A DNA stretch of 29,094 bases. It comes from an uncultured Acetatifactor sp. GTDB taxonomy: Bacteria > Bacillota > Clostridia > Lachnospirales > Lachnospiraceae. The stretch is taken from positions 1 through 29,094 of the forward strand of contig CAJUFO010000055.1 of NCBI GenBank assembly GCA_910585615.1, in the 5' to 3' direction. The position numbers and the translations under genes are program-made. The notes beneath the pieces were generated by a model. It did not search any database, was not told the origin of the DNA, and saw only the letters and a program-made list of their open reading frames with translations. Below, one piece after another: positions 15,881 through 22,525 of the stretch (the stretch's first letter is position 1; every line of letters begins with the position of its first letter).

Positions 15881-15909
15881 AAAAAAGCATAGGACTGCTC
15901 CTATGCCTT
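15881..15909 (-). terminator. Terminator hairpin in the gdhA leader (candidate attenuator)
   Basis: On the minus strand the leader reads AAGGCATAGGA, a 4-base loop, then TCCTATGCTTTTTT. That is a stem of 8 perfect pairs extended by a G-T and two A-T pairs and ended by six T. It lies between the predicted start of transcription and the gdhA ribosome site. A second weaker stem (AAGGGCTGT with ACGGCTCTT, two G-U pairs) precedes it at about 15912-15934. Confidence 0.75.
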
Positions 15910-15955
15910 CTTAAAGAGCCGTTGCTACAGCCCTTCACACTATTGTCCCTAAAAT

Positions 15956-15984
15956 ATTATAACCTGCGGCCGCAAAATGCACAA
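15956..15984 (-). promoter_or_regulatory. Promoter of gdhA
   Basis: TTGTGC (15979-15984), 17 bases, then a perfect TATAAT (15956-15961) on the minus strand. A NotI-like GCGGCCGC palindrome lies in the spacer. Transcription would begin near 15949. Confidence 0.7.
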
Positions 15985-16069
15985 CACTTTAATTCACTAA
16001 ATCGGAAAAGTTTTCAGGTTTTTTTCTCATCAATCTGCACAATCCCTGACTGCGGCCGGAGACATCCGC

Positions 16070-16501
16070 CTACAGATAGTCCTTCAGGCGCTTGATATTG
16101 CTCTCCTCGAAGTCGATTAGCTGCTTCGCCAGCGCCGTGGGACGCTCCCCGGCGTTCTCATTGTGCTTCAGCACCTTCTCCATCTCCAGGATGCCGTTGT
16201 TGCTGCCCTTGATCATCATCTCCGCGATATGCTCCGTGCTGGTGTTCAGCATGGTATTGTAATGGATGCCGGTCCTGAGCATGGCATCGGTGAGGACATT
16301 GCTCTGATAGCGCTCCGCCTTCCCCTCCATGAGCTGCCTGGACGCCTCATTGTAAAGCTCCGCGTACTTTAAGGATTGTCTGGAAATCTGCAGGGCAAGG
16401 TCATCGTCATACACCTTGCCGGAAATGGTGTCGATCGCTTTCATGGCCATCTCCGTATTCCGCTGAACCTCCCTGTATACTGCCGCTTCCTGTGATTTCA
16501 T
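16070..16501 (-). CDS. Conserved-looking helical protein of unknown function
   Basis: The 143-residue soluble protein has no signal peptide and no hydrophobic segment, and is almost entirely predicted-helical and charged. One stretch reads LNTSTEHIAEMMIKGSNNG and another IDFEESNIKRLKDYL at the very end. Its pattern of long amphipathic helices could suit a four-helix bundle, but I do not recognise the family. ATG 16501 is preferred because AAGGAGATA lies upstream. The longer frame from 16591 would begin inside the hairpin at 16559-16609. It lies between the SH3 protein and gdhA without a clear promoter or terminator of its own. Confidence 0.7.
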   Translation of the reverse strand: MKSQEAAVYREVQRNTEMAMKAIDTISGKVYDDDLALQISRQSLKYAELYNEASRQLMEGKAERYQSNVLTDAMLRTGIHYNTMLNTSTEHIAEMMIKGSNNGILEMEKVLKHNENAGERPTALAKQLIDFEESNIKRLKDYL

Positions 16502-16558
16502 CTCGAATGTATCTCCTTCCTGTTCCCAATCTGGCAGAGAAAGCTCTCCCCGCACAAA

Positions 16559-16609
16559 AAAGCCTTTTACAGAGGAAGCGCCCATGCGCAATCCTCCATA
16601 AAAGGCTTT
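16559..16609 (-). terminator. Long hairpin terminator after the SH3-domain gene
   Basis: On the minus strand AAAGCCTTTTA pairs with TAAAAGGCTTT. An inner GGAGGA/TCCTC and a GCGC-ATGG-GCGC tip make one long imperfect stem of about 51 bases, followed by TTTTTT when its own tail is counted. It starts about 20 bases after the SH3 gene stop. Confidence 0.8.
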
Positions 16610-16631
16610 CCCTATTTCCGGATTTTATACA

Positions 16632-17900
16632 TTACTGAGTGACAAATTCCGATTTCACATATCCTACCTTGCCCTCAAACTTAATCTTGCACCAGTCCCC
16701 TTCAATCCCCAGAAGCTCTGCCGTATGCCCGCCTACGAAGGTTCCCATCTGCTCTGCAGTCGCACTTGCGGCCGCCCGCACGTTGACATTGGTATTGGCT
16801 GTCACAGTGCCCATGCTCTCCTGGCCGTCAGCGGACTCCTCCATCTGCAGGAATTCGGATTTGATATAGCCGTCCGCTCCCTCGAAGACAATCTTGGTCC
16901 AGCCGTTTGCGCGCACCTCCTGCACCTGAACCCTGGTACCGCCCTCTACCTGTCCCAGCCTGTCGGCCTGCTCGCTGTCGGAGTTCCTCACATTGACGGT
17001 GGTGGTAGCCAGCGCGCTCTGAGGAGTGCTCTGTACCGGCGCTTCCGCGTCCGGGGTGTCCCCTTCCGGCACCGAGCCCTCGCCGCTTTCTTCGCCGCCT
17101 TCTTCCCCACCTTCCTCTGCAGGAGGTTCGTTTGCCGTGGCCTGCTCAGCCAGCCGTACGCCCACCGCCGTGTTGACCTGCGTCCCGAGCTCTCCCAGAT
17201 ATGTCAGCAGCTGAGGCTTCGCATCCATCAGCTCATTGTATTCCGCGTTCACACGGTTATTGAACTCTATCACATCGTCCTGCCCCGAGGCGTCACTGAT
17301 ATACTGCTTCTCTTCCTCCGTGAAGTTCTTCTCGTTTTTGATATGGTAAGCGCCCTGCCCATCATCGCGGACATAGAACATCTGCCAGCCGGGAACCTCC
17401 TCCTCATGGTTCAGGAAACTGATTCGGTAATAAGCGTAAACCAATATCGCTCCCGTCTCAGGACCGTCTTTCGTATAAACCTCCACATTCGAGATATGAT
17501 CCACATACTTGGCCATTTCCTCACAGCGCAGCTGCTCGTTCTCCGTAAGCTCGTCATAGAGCGCCGTCATTCCCGCGCTGTCTCCCGCTGCCATGGCATC
17601 GTAATATGCGTCGACAATCGCCTGGATATCCTGGTTCTCATTCAGTACCAGGTGAGTCTCCTTGGGCGGTTCCTCTACAGACGGCTCTTCGCCTCCCTCC
17701 TCTGGCAGGCTTACAGGCTCAACCGACTCCACAGGCGCTGCGCTCTCGGACGGGGGAACGGACTCCTCCTCTCCCGCCTTCCTGCTGTTGGCCCCCAGCG
17801 CATAGGAGACCGTACATGCCACCACCACGATTACGACAAAAGGAATCAGGAGTTTGGAATTCTTTACAATAAAATCACGAATCGATGTCTTATTATCCAT
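16632..17900 (-). CDS. Membrane-anchored protein with two C-terminal bacterial SH3 domains
   Basis: The protein has 422 residues from ATG 17900, which is preceded by GGAAGGTG. Residues about 16-36 are a single membrane segment (LLIPFVVIVVVACTVSYALG), so the protein is anchored with its bulk outside the cell. Next comes an acidic Pro/Glu-rich linker, a middle domain of about 150 residues resembling an NTF2-like/accessory fold (DAYYDAMAAGDSAGMTALYD), another acidic linker, and two SH3b repeats (VNVRNSDSEQADRLGQVEGG and NVNVRAAASATAEQMGTFVG starts). SH3b domains commonly bind peptidoglycan, so a cell-wall role is likely, but no catalytic domain is seen. The upstream extension to 17999 is rejected. 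Confidence 0.85.
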   Translation of the reverse strand: MDNKTSIRDFIVKNSKLLIPFVVIVVVACTVSYALGANSRKAGEEESVPPSESAAPVESVEPVSLPEEGGEEPSVEEPPKETHLVLNENQDIQAIVDAYYDAMAAGDSAGMTALYDELTENEQLRCEEMAKYVDHISNVEVYTKDGPETGAILVYAYYRISFLNHEEEVPGWQMFYVRDDGQGAYHIKNEKNFTEEEKQYISDASGQDDVIEFNNRVNAEYNELMDAKPQLLTYLGELGTQVNTAVGVRLAEQATANEPPAEEGGEEGGEESGEGSVPEGDTPDAEAPVQSTPQSALATTTVNVRNSDSEQADRLGQVEGGTRVQVQEVRANGWTKIVFEGADGYIKSEFLQMEESADGQESMGTVTANTNVNVRAAASATAEQMGTFVGGHTAELLGIEGDWCKIKFEGKVGYVKSEFVTQ

Positions 17901-17966
17901 GTCATCACACCTTCCTAATATAGCAGAACATCTGCCGCACCTGCGCACAGCCGCGCCGTAACACAA

Positions 17967-17984
17967 GGAGCCGCATGCGGCTCC
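17967..17984. repeat. Perfect 18-bp palindrome
   Basis: GGAGCCGCATGCGGCTCC reads the same on both strands. It lies 66 bases upstream of the SH3-domain gene, just after the tRNA terminator. It may be an operator or an extra hairpin of the tRNA transcript end. Confidence 0.6.
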
Positions 17985-17995
17985 CCCAGACAAAA

Positions 17996-18030
17996 ACAAT
18001 AGAATCCACGCTTCGCGAGTCTTCTATTGT
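17996..18030 (-). terminator. Terminator of the tRNA-Arg transcript
   Basis: On the minus strand ACAATAGAA pairs with TTCTATTGT around an inner CTCGCGAAGCGTG stem-loop and is followed by TTTTT. It starts about 27 bases after the tRNA 3' end. Confidence 0.85.
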
Positions 18031-18042
18031 CATGAAAATAGC

Positions 18043-18157
18043 CAAAGCGATGTAAATGCATCCGACAGGAATCGAACCTGCATTAAAGGCGTCGGAGGCC
18101 TTCGTTCTATCCATTAGACTACGGATGCAAATATTACAAAATTGTTACATCGCTTTG
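18043..18157. repeat. Inverted repeat bracketing tRNA-Arg
   Basis: CAAAGCGATGTAA at 18043-18055 and its exact reverse complement at 18145-18157 enclose the tRNA. In the transcript these 13 bases of leader and trailer could pair and form an extension beyond the acceptor stem. Confidence 0.8.
18057..18128 (-). tRNA. tRNA-Arg, anticodon CCG
   Basis: The 72-base gene folds as a standard cloverleaf. The acceptor stem is GCATCCG with CGGATGC, plus discriminator A. The anticodon arm is AAGGC with GCCTT around the loop CTCCGAC, which gives anticodon CCG and reads CGG codons. The T arm contains GGTTCGATTCC. The CCA end is not encoded. The gene has a promoter and a terminator of its own. Confidence 0.95.
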
Positions 18158-18160
18158 ACT

Positions 18161-18189
18161 ATAATATCACAAAATTTTTGATATGTCTA
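18161..18189 (-). promoter_or_regulatory. Promoter of tRNA-Arg
   Basis: TAGACA (18184-18189), 17 bases, TATTAT (18161-18166) on the minus strand, about 32 bases before the mature tRNA 5' end. Both boxes match the consensus at five of six positions. Confidence 0.55.
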
Positions 18190-18209
18190 CTATAAATTCA
18201 AGGAAATTC

Positions 18210-19118
18210 TTAGAAAATTATCTTGACCCTTTTATCGGTGGAATCGTAGTAATAGAGACTGTCAGAAAGTACCTCCTCGGGCGCGACCTGTGTGCGGTTC
18301 ACCTCCGTGACCATTTTCTTGAGCTCTCCTGCAGATTCGGCTCCTGTGTCCGTCAGCAGAATCACCTCATGAATCGAGCTGGGCAGAATATAGAAATTCC
18401 GCTGCCCTTTCCCGGCAAGCCCGTCCAAGAGATCTGGATAAAGCATGCAGATGGCTCCATGGGTCCTCTTCGCATTGCTCAGAACCTGTAGCGGCATCTC
18501 CCGCAGGAAGATATCCTCCCCTGCAGAGGCCTGTCCGCCATCCTCCGCCCCTATCTCCTCCAGCACTTCTGCCAAGGAGCTGCACACCCAGGGAAATAGC
18601 TTCTGGGTATTGCGTTTCGCCAGCCCGAACAGCTCTGCCGTACAGGTATCCCAGAGCTCCATGTGGGAATTGTGGATGAGAATCGTCCCGTCCCCAAGCG
18701 CGTCCCCATGGTAAGCATAGTAGAAGCAGATAGCTAAATCCAGAAATTCGATATATGGTATGTCTTCCAACAACTCTTCGTTCCCTTTCCTGCCGATAAG
18801 GCGGTAACAGATTCTGTCCCTCACCCTCTCAAAGGATCGGAAAAATTCCATGTCTACGGATTCCCGCAACATATCCTCCCGGCAGATATCCTCCAGCCTC
18901 TGGATAATCGACCCGAAGGTCGCTCCCGCCTCATAGGCTTCCAGAAAGGTGTCTAGATAAATCGTGGGCGCCACGTTCCGGTTCTCTCCCAGAACCAGAA
19001 GCCCGTGGAGGATGACGCCGTTGTTCTTTCGTACCTCCTTGCATTCCACCCGGCAATCCGTGCCGAGGGTCTTCCTCATCGCGTTGCAGACCTTAACAGC
19101 GAATTCGCTTATATCCAT
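18210..19118 (-). CDS. DUF5688 family protein
   Basis: The 302-residue cytoplasmic-looking protein matches the DUF5688 family end to end (start MDISEFAVKVCNAM, later TIYLDTFLEAYEAG and the conserved end PSSIHEVILL, EVNRTQVAPEEVLSDSLY). No catalytic motif is obvious, and the biochemical role is unknown. These proteins are frequent, often in several copies, in Lachnospiraceae. AAGGAG lies a few bases before the ATG. The gene follows efp after 120 bases with no clear promoter, so it may be the last gene of that operon. A truncated paralogue lies at 5092-5340. Confidence 0.85.
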   Translation of the reverse strand: MDISEFAVKVCNAMRKTLGTDCRVECKEVRKNNGVILHGLLVLGENRNVAPTIYLDTFLEAYEAGATFGSIIQRLEDICREDMLRESVDMEFFRSFERVRDRICYRLIGRKGNEELLEDIPYIEFLDLAICFYYAYHGDALGDGTILIHNSHMELWDTCTAELFGLAKRNTQKLFPWVCSSLAEVLEEIGAEDGGQASAGEDIFLREMPLQVLSNAKRTHGAICMLYPDLLDGLAGKGQRNFYILPSSIHEVILLTDTGAESAGELKKMVTEVNRTQVAPEEVLSDSLYYYDSTDKRVKIIF

Positions 19119-19238
19119 ACTCTCCTTCTTTCTGCGCTGTCTTTGAATTGATTCTCATGAACATGCGCAACAGCGCCTGCGCCGAAGCAGACACCAGAAA
19201 GAGCAGCATAAATCTATATTGTCTCGGAACAAATCAAC

Positions 19239-19796
19239 TCAGACCCTGGACAGATACTCCCCTGTCCTGGTATCTATCTTAATCTTGTCCCCCTGGTTCA
19301 CGAACAGCGGGACAAATACCTGCGCTCCTGTCTCCACAGTAGCGGGCTTGGATGCTCCTGTAGCGGTATCCCCCTTGAAGCCGGGCTCGGTATCCGTAAT
19401 CTCCAGCTCTACGAACAGCGGAGGCTCCACAGAGTATACGCTTCCGTTGTGGGAACAGATCTTGCACATCTCGTTCTCCTTGACGAACTTCAGCGCATCC
19501 CCCACGGCATCGCTGTTCAGGGCAATCTGCTCATAGCTCTCCGTATCCATGAAATAGTATAAATCTCCGTCCGAATACAGATACTGCAGATCCTTTCTAT
19601 CGATACGCGCCTGTGGGAACTTCTCGGTAGGGCGGAAGGACTTCTCGATCACGCCGCTGCTCTTGATGTTCTTCAGCTTCGTCCTCACGAAAGCCGCGCC
19701 CTTGCCAGGCTTCACATGCTGGAATTCAATAATCTGATACACATTGTTATCATACTCAATGGTAATACCGTTCCGGAAATCACCTGCAGAAATCAT
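19239..19796 (-). CDS. efp: Translation elongation factor P
   Basis: The 185-residue protein has the family's usual length. It rescues ribosomes stalled on runs of proline. The N-terminal KOW-like domain has the loop HVKPGKGAAFV with Lys32 at the tip, the position modified in many bacteria. Two OB domains follow, with the conserved end QGDKIKIDTRTGEYLSRV. AGGAGG lies just upstream of the ATG. It sits downstream of the aroK-aroQ fusion and may also have its own promoter. Confidence 0.97.
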   Translation of the reverse strand: MISAGDFRNGITIEYDNNVYQIIEFQHVKPGKGAAFVRTKLKNIKSSGVIEKSFRPTEKFPQARIDRKDLQYLYSDGDLYYFMDTESYEQIALNSDAVGDALKFVKENEMCKICSHNGSVYSVEPPLFVELEITDTEPGFKGDTATGASKPATVETGAQVFVPLFVNQGDKIKIDTRTGEYLSRV

Positions 19797-19839
19797 TTTG
19801 TATTCCTCCTAATCGTGCTCACAAATATAATTCTACATT

Positions 19840-19868
19840 AGTTTAATATAAATATGTACAAATTTCAA
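19840..19868 (-). promoter_or_regulatory. Possible promoter of efp
   Basis: TTGAAA (19863-19868), 17 bases, TAAACT (19840-19845) on the minus strand, in a sharply AT-rich gap between aroK-aroQ and efp. It would start transcription about 35 bases before the efp start codon. Confidence 0.45.
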
Positions 19869-19909
19869 CTGTTTTTGAAAAAAATTTGGAAAAAAATTGG
19901 AAAAGCGCC

Positions 19910-20866
19910 TCAGCCCCGCTTTTTCCCCATGTCCAGGACGTAGTCGATGGCCTTCAGATACCCCACGAGCCCCAGGCCGTAGATCTGCCTGTCGCAGGCA
20001 GGAGCGGTGACGGACACCTTCCGGAACTCCTCCCGCTTCGTGATGTCGGAGATATGAATCTCCACCTTAGGCACCGTGATGCTGGCCAGGGCGTCCCGGA
20101 TGGCATAGCTGTAATGGGTATAGGCCCCCGGATTGATCACGATTCCCTCCGTGCCGTCGAAATAGGCCTCCTGTATCCGGTCGATAATGGCCCCCTCGTG
20201 GTTGCTCTGGAATACCGTGATGTCATTTCCCGACTCCTCTCCCTTCTTCCGGATCATGTCCAGCAGATACTGATAATCCTGGGCGCCGTATACACTCTTC
20301 TCCCGGATTCCCAGGAAATTGATGTTAGGCCCGTTGATCACCAAAAGCTTCATCCTGTTCATCTCCTTTGCGATGTTTTCTATGATATCCTCCATCTCCA
20401 TGTCGTCCACGTCCAGGATCACGTCCGCGCAGGACTCGTAGGCCTCCCTCCTGCCCTCCATCAGCTCCCGAATCCGTCCCAGAGAATCCGGGCACTGCAG
20501 GAGCGGCCTGGTGGTATCCTCCTTCAGCCGCTCATACACCGTCTCCGGCCGCACCCGCAGGAGCACCACCGTCCCCAGGCGCTTCAGCAGCTCCCTGTTC
20601 TCCGGCCGCACCGGCGTGCCGCCGCCCACGGAATAGATGGCGCGGCGCCCTTTCTCCGCAAGCTCCGAAAGCAGTTCGGTCTCCAGCCTGCGGAAATGCT
20701 CCTCCCCCTCCCGGGCGAAAATCTCGCTGATGCTGCGCCCTGTCCTGCGCTCTATCAACTTGTCCGTATCCTCCACCGGCCTGCGCAGCCTGTAGGACAT
20801 CCGCAGCCCCACGGACGTCTTCCCGCTGCCCATAAAGCCGATCAGTACCAGGTTTCTTTTGCTCAT
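19910..20866 (-). CDS. aroK-aroQ: Fused shikimate kinase and type II 3-dehydroquinate dehydratase
   Basis: The 318-residue bifunctional protein covers two steps of aromatic amino acid synthesis. Residues 1-170 are shikimate kinase: P-loop GFMGSGKTS (10-18), shikimate-binding Asp in EDTD, and GGGTP at about 81. Residues 172-318 are type II dehydroquinase (AroQ): it starts with MKLLVINGPNINFLG, has SVYG with the catalytic Tyr, NPGAYTHYSYAIRD, and HISDITKREEFR. The two are joined in frame by a short acidic linker with no stop. ATG 20866 is preceded by AAGGGG. The downstream Met at the AroQ start could allow a separate product, but no ribosome site is evident there. The dehydratase and kinase steps flank the AroE step, and aroE is the next gene upstream. 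Confidence 0.93.
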   Translation of the reverse strand: MSKRNLVLIGFMGSGKTSVGLRMSYRLRRPVEDTDKLIERRTGRSISEIFAREGEEHFRRLETELLSELAEKGRRAIYSVGGGTPVRPENRELLKRLGTVVLLRVRPETVYERLKEDTTRPLLQCPDSLGRIRELMEGRREAYESCADVILDVDDMEMEDIIENIAKEMNRMKLLVINGPNINFLGIREKSVYGAQDYQYLLDMIRKKGEESGNDITVFQSNHEGAIIDRIQEAYFDGTEGIVINPGAYTHYSYAIRDALASITVPKVEIHISDITKREEFRKVSVTAPACDRQIYGLGLVGYLKAIDYVLDMGKKRG

Positions 20867-20978
20867 CCCAAATCCCCTTTGTCTCTCTCCGTCCATGATT
20901 GCCCATATCCGCCACATCGCTTCCGGCATATTCCGTCCCCGCCAAAGCCTCCATAAGTCCTACGGCCCGTCTGCCGCC

Positions 20979-21842
20979 CTAGGAAATATGCATGGCTTCC
21001 TTCGCCTTCTCCGCAAGCCCCGCGTCCACCTGGGCCCCTGTCCAGAGTTCATAGGCTATGATGCCCTGGTACAGCAGCATCTTCAGCCCGCCGAAGGCCC
21101 TGCCGCCGTTTTCCTCCACCAGCGCCATGAACCGGGTCCTGGGCGGATTGAAGACGAGGTCGTAGCCAGTGTGGACCTTCCGGTAAAAGGCCGTCTCCTC
21201 GATGACCGCATCCTCCGTCTTCGGGAACATCCCCACGTTGGTGGCCTGGATGGCAAGATACCTGTCCCCGGGCAGGGAGGCGCATTCCTCCAGGGCCAGC
21301 GCACTTGCCGGCTGCACCCCCGCCGGAGCCAGGCCGTTGACCTCCCGGGCAATCCGCTGCGCCTTCTCCAGGGTACGGTTCAGGATGAGGATCCGCCTAG
21401 CGCCCTTCCGGACCGCCAGGATGGCCACCGCCCGGGCCACGCCTCCGGCTCCCAGGATCAATACGTCCTCCCCCTCTATCCCCACGCCGTCCTCGCTCAT
21501 GGCGCGGTAGAGCCCGGGCATGTCCGTATTGTAGCCCTTGAAGCCGCCCTCTGTCCGCACCAGGGTGTTCACCGCGCCGATGGTCTCCGCAAGAGGGTCT
21601 ATCTCCTTCAAAAAGGGTACCACGTCCCTCTTATAGGGAACCGTCACGTTCATTCCCAGGAGGTTTAGCGCGTAAGCGCCCCGAACCGCATCTCCCGCAT
21701 GTCCCGCAGGCACATGGAAGGGGATGTAGACCAGGTTCTCCCCCAGCGCCTGCGCCAGTGTATTATGTATGGCCGGTGACATGGTGTGCTCCACCGGATT
21801 GCCCATGACCCCGCAGACGCGGGTGTAGCCGTCTATCTTCAT
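20979..21842 (-). CDS. aroE: Shikimate 5-dehydrogenase
   Basis: The 287-residue enzyme reduces 3-dehydroshikimate to shikimate with NADPH. The substrate site shows SPAIHN (22-27), Lys71 in TVPYKRD and the YNTD motif near 106. The nucleotide site has LGAGGVARA at about 131 and NRT afterwards, typical of NADP use. ATG 21842 is preceded by AGGAAAGGG. The longer frame to 21968 overlaps yqeG and is rejected. It lies 112 bases upstream of the aroK-aroQ start and 52 bases after yqeG. Confidence 0.95.
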   Translation of the reverse strand: MKIDGYTRVCGVMGNPVEHTMSPAIHNTLAQALGENLVYIPFHVPAGHAGDAVRGAYALNLLGMNVTVPYKRDVVPFLKEIDPLAETIGAVNTLVRTEGGFKGYNTDMPGLYRAMSEDGVGIEGEDVLILGAGGVARAVAILAVRKGARRILILNRTLEKAQRIAREVNGLAPAGVQPASALALEECASLPGDRYLAIQATNVGMFPKTEDAVIEETAFYRKVHTGYDLVFNPPRTRFMALVEENGGRAFGGLKMLLYQGIIAYELWTGAQVDAGLAEKAKEAMHIS

Positions 21843-21894
21843 AAATCCCTTTCCTCTCAAACTTACGTTTCCCCGCCAGCCCCGCAGCGCCCTT

Positions 21895-22404
21895 CTACGC
21901 GCCGGGCGTACCCTTTTTCCGATGATAGAAAAACAGCACGATACGCTCCAGACGGCGCTTGAGCACAATCTGAATCTCCTCCTTCGGATGGATGGGCTTC
22001 ACCAGGTAGGTGACAATCCCGGCCTTTTTCGCCCCCCACACATCCGTGAAGAGCTGGTCTCCCACGAAAAGGGTGCTCTCCGGCGCGGTGCCCATCAGCT
22101 CCATGGCCCTCTCGTACCCCGCCCGGCCGGGCTTGCCCGCATTGCACAGATACCGGGAGCCCACGCTGTCCCCAAAGGGCTGCACCCTGGGCTCCTTGTT
22201 GTTGGACAAAAGCACGGTCTGGAAGCCCGCCTTTCGCAGGCCTGCGAAAAAGTCCACCGCCCTTGCATCCGCAGGCGCGCCGTGGGGCACCAGGGTATTG
22301 TCGATGTCGAAGATGATGCCCCGGTATCCCCTCCCGTACAGCCCTTTATAATCGATTCCATAAGCGCTCGGCGCTTCATTGTCCGGATAAAAGATTTCTA
22401 ACAT
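21895..22404 (-). CDS. yqeG: YqeG family HAD-IIIA phosphatase
   Basis: The 169-residue protein of the HAD superfamily has motif I FDIDNTLVPHG (with the nucleophile Asp), motif II LLSNNKE, a Lys in NAGKPG, and motif IV VGDQLFTDVWGA. This matches the Firmicute YqeG group, whose natural substrate is not settled; relatives act as phosphatases on phosphorylated small molecules. ATG 22404 is chosen because GGGGAG lies just upstream, although the spacing is short; ATG 22416 is possible. It is the first gene of the predicted yqeG-aroE-aroKQ-efp run. Confidence 0.9.
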   Translation of the reverse strand: MLEIFYPDNEAPSAYGIDYKGLYGRGYRGIIFDIDNTLVPHGAPADARAVDFFAGLRKAGFQTVLLSNNKEPRVQPFGDSVGSRYLCNAGKPGRAGYERAMELMGTAPESTLFVGDQLFTDVWGAKKAGIVTYLVKPIHPKEEIQIVLKRRLERIVLFFYHRKKGTPGA

Positions 22405-22445
22405 GTCTCTCCCCATGCCGCCTGCAGCGTATCACGTCAAAAAAT

Positions 22446-22506
22446 AAGCCCTGCCTCCATCGGCCTATAACACTATAGCATGTGTGGCCTATGGATTTCA
22501 AGGCTT
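22446..22506 (-). terminator. Long imperfect terminator after the XRE-methyltransferase gene
   Basis: On the minus strand AAGCC, CCAT and GGCC pair in steps with GGCC, ATGG and GGCTT around an ACAC/GTGT tip, followed by ATTTTTTG. The promoter proposed for yqeG lies inside the same stretch, so the two signals overlap. Confidence 0.6.
22472..22501 (-). promoter_or_regulatory. Possible promoter of the yqeG-aro operon
   Basis: TTGAAA (22496-22501), 18 bases, TATAGT (22472-22477) on the minus strand, about 68 bases before the yqeG start. It overlaps the upstream gene's terminator. Confidence 0.45.
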
Positions 22507-22525
22507 TTCGCAGATTTCCGGTAAA

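Noticed and set aside
15881..15984. Known riboswitch class in the gdhA leader
   Set aside because: The leader is about 95 bases, and I could not match it to a T-box, glutamine or other class. Only an unclassified attenuator is claimed.
19886..20956. Long plus-strand frame of about 356 codons
   Set aside because: It lies antisense to the aroK-aroQ fusion, is rich in His, Pro and Arg as GC-rich shadows are, has no ribosome site and matches no family. The same applies to the long plus-strand frames at 5925-7352, 7229-8170, 11462-12805, 16725-17918, 22484-23386 and 25807-27141, and to the minus-strand frame 13042-14274 opposite the chemoreceptor.
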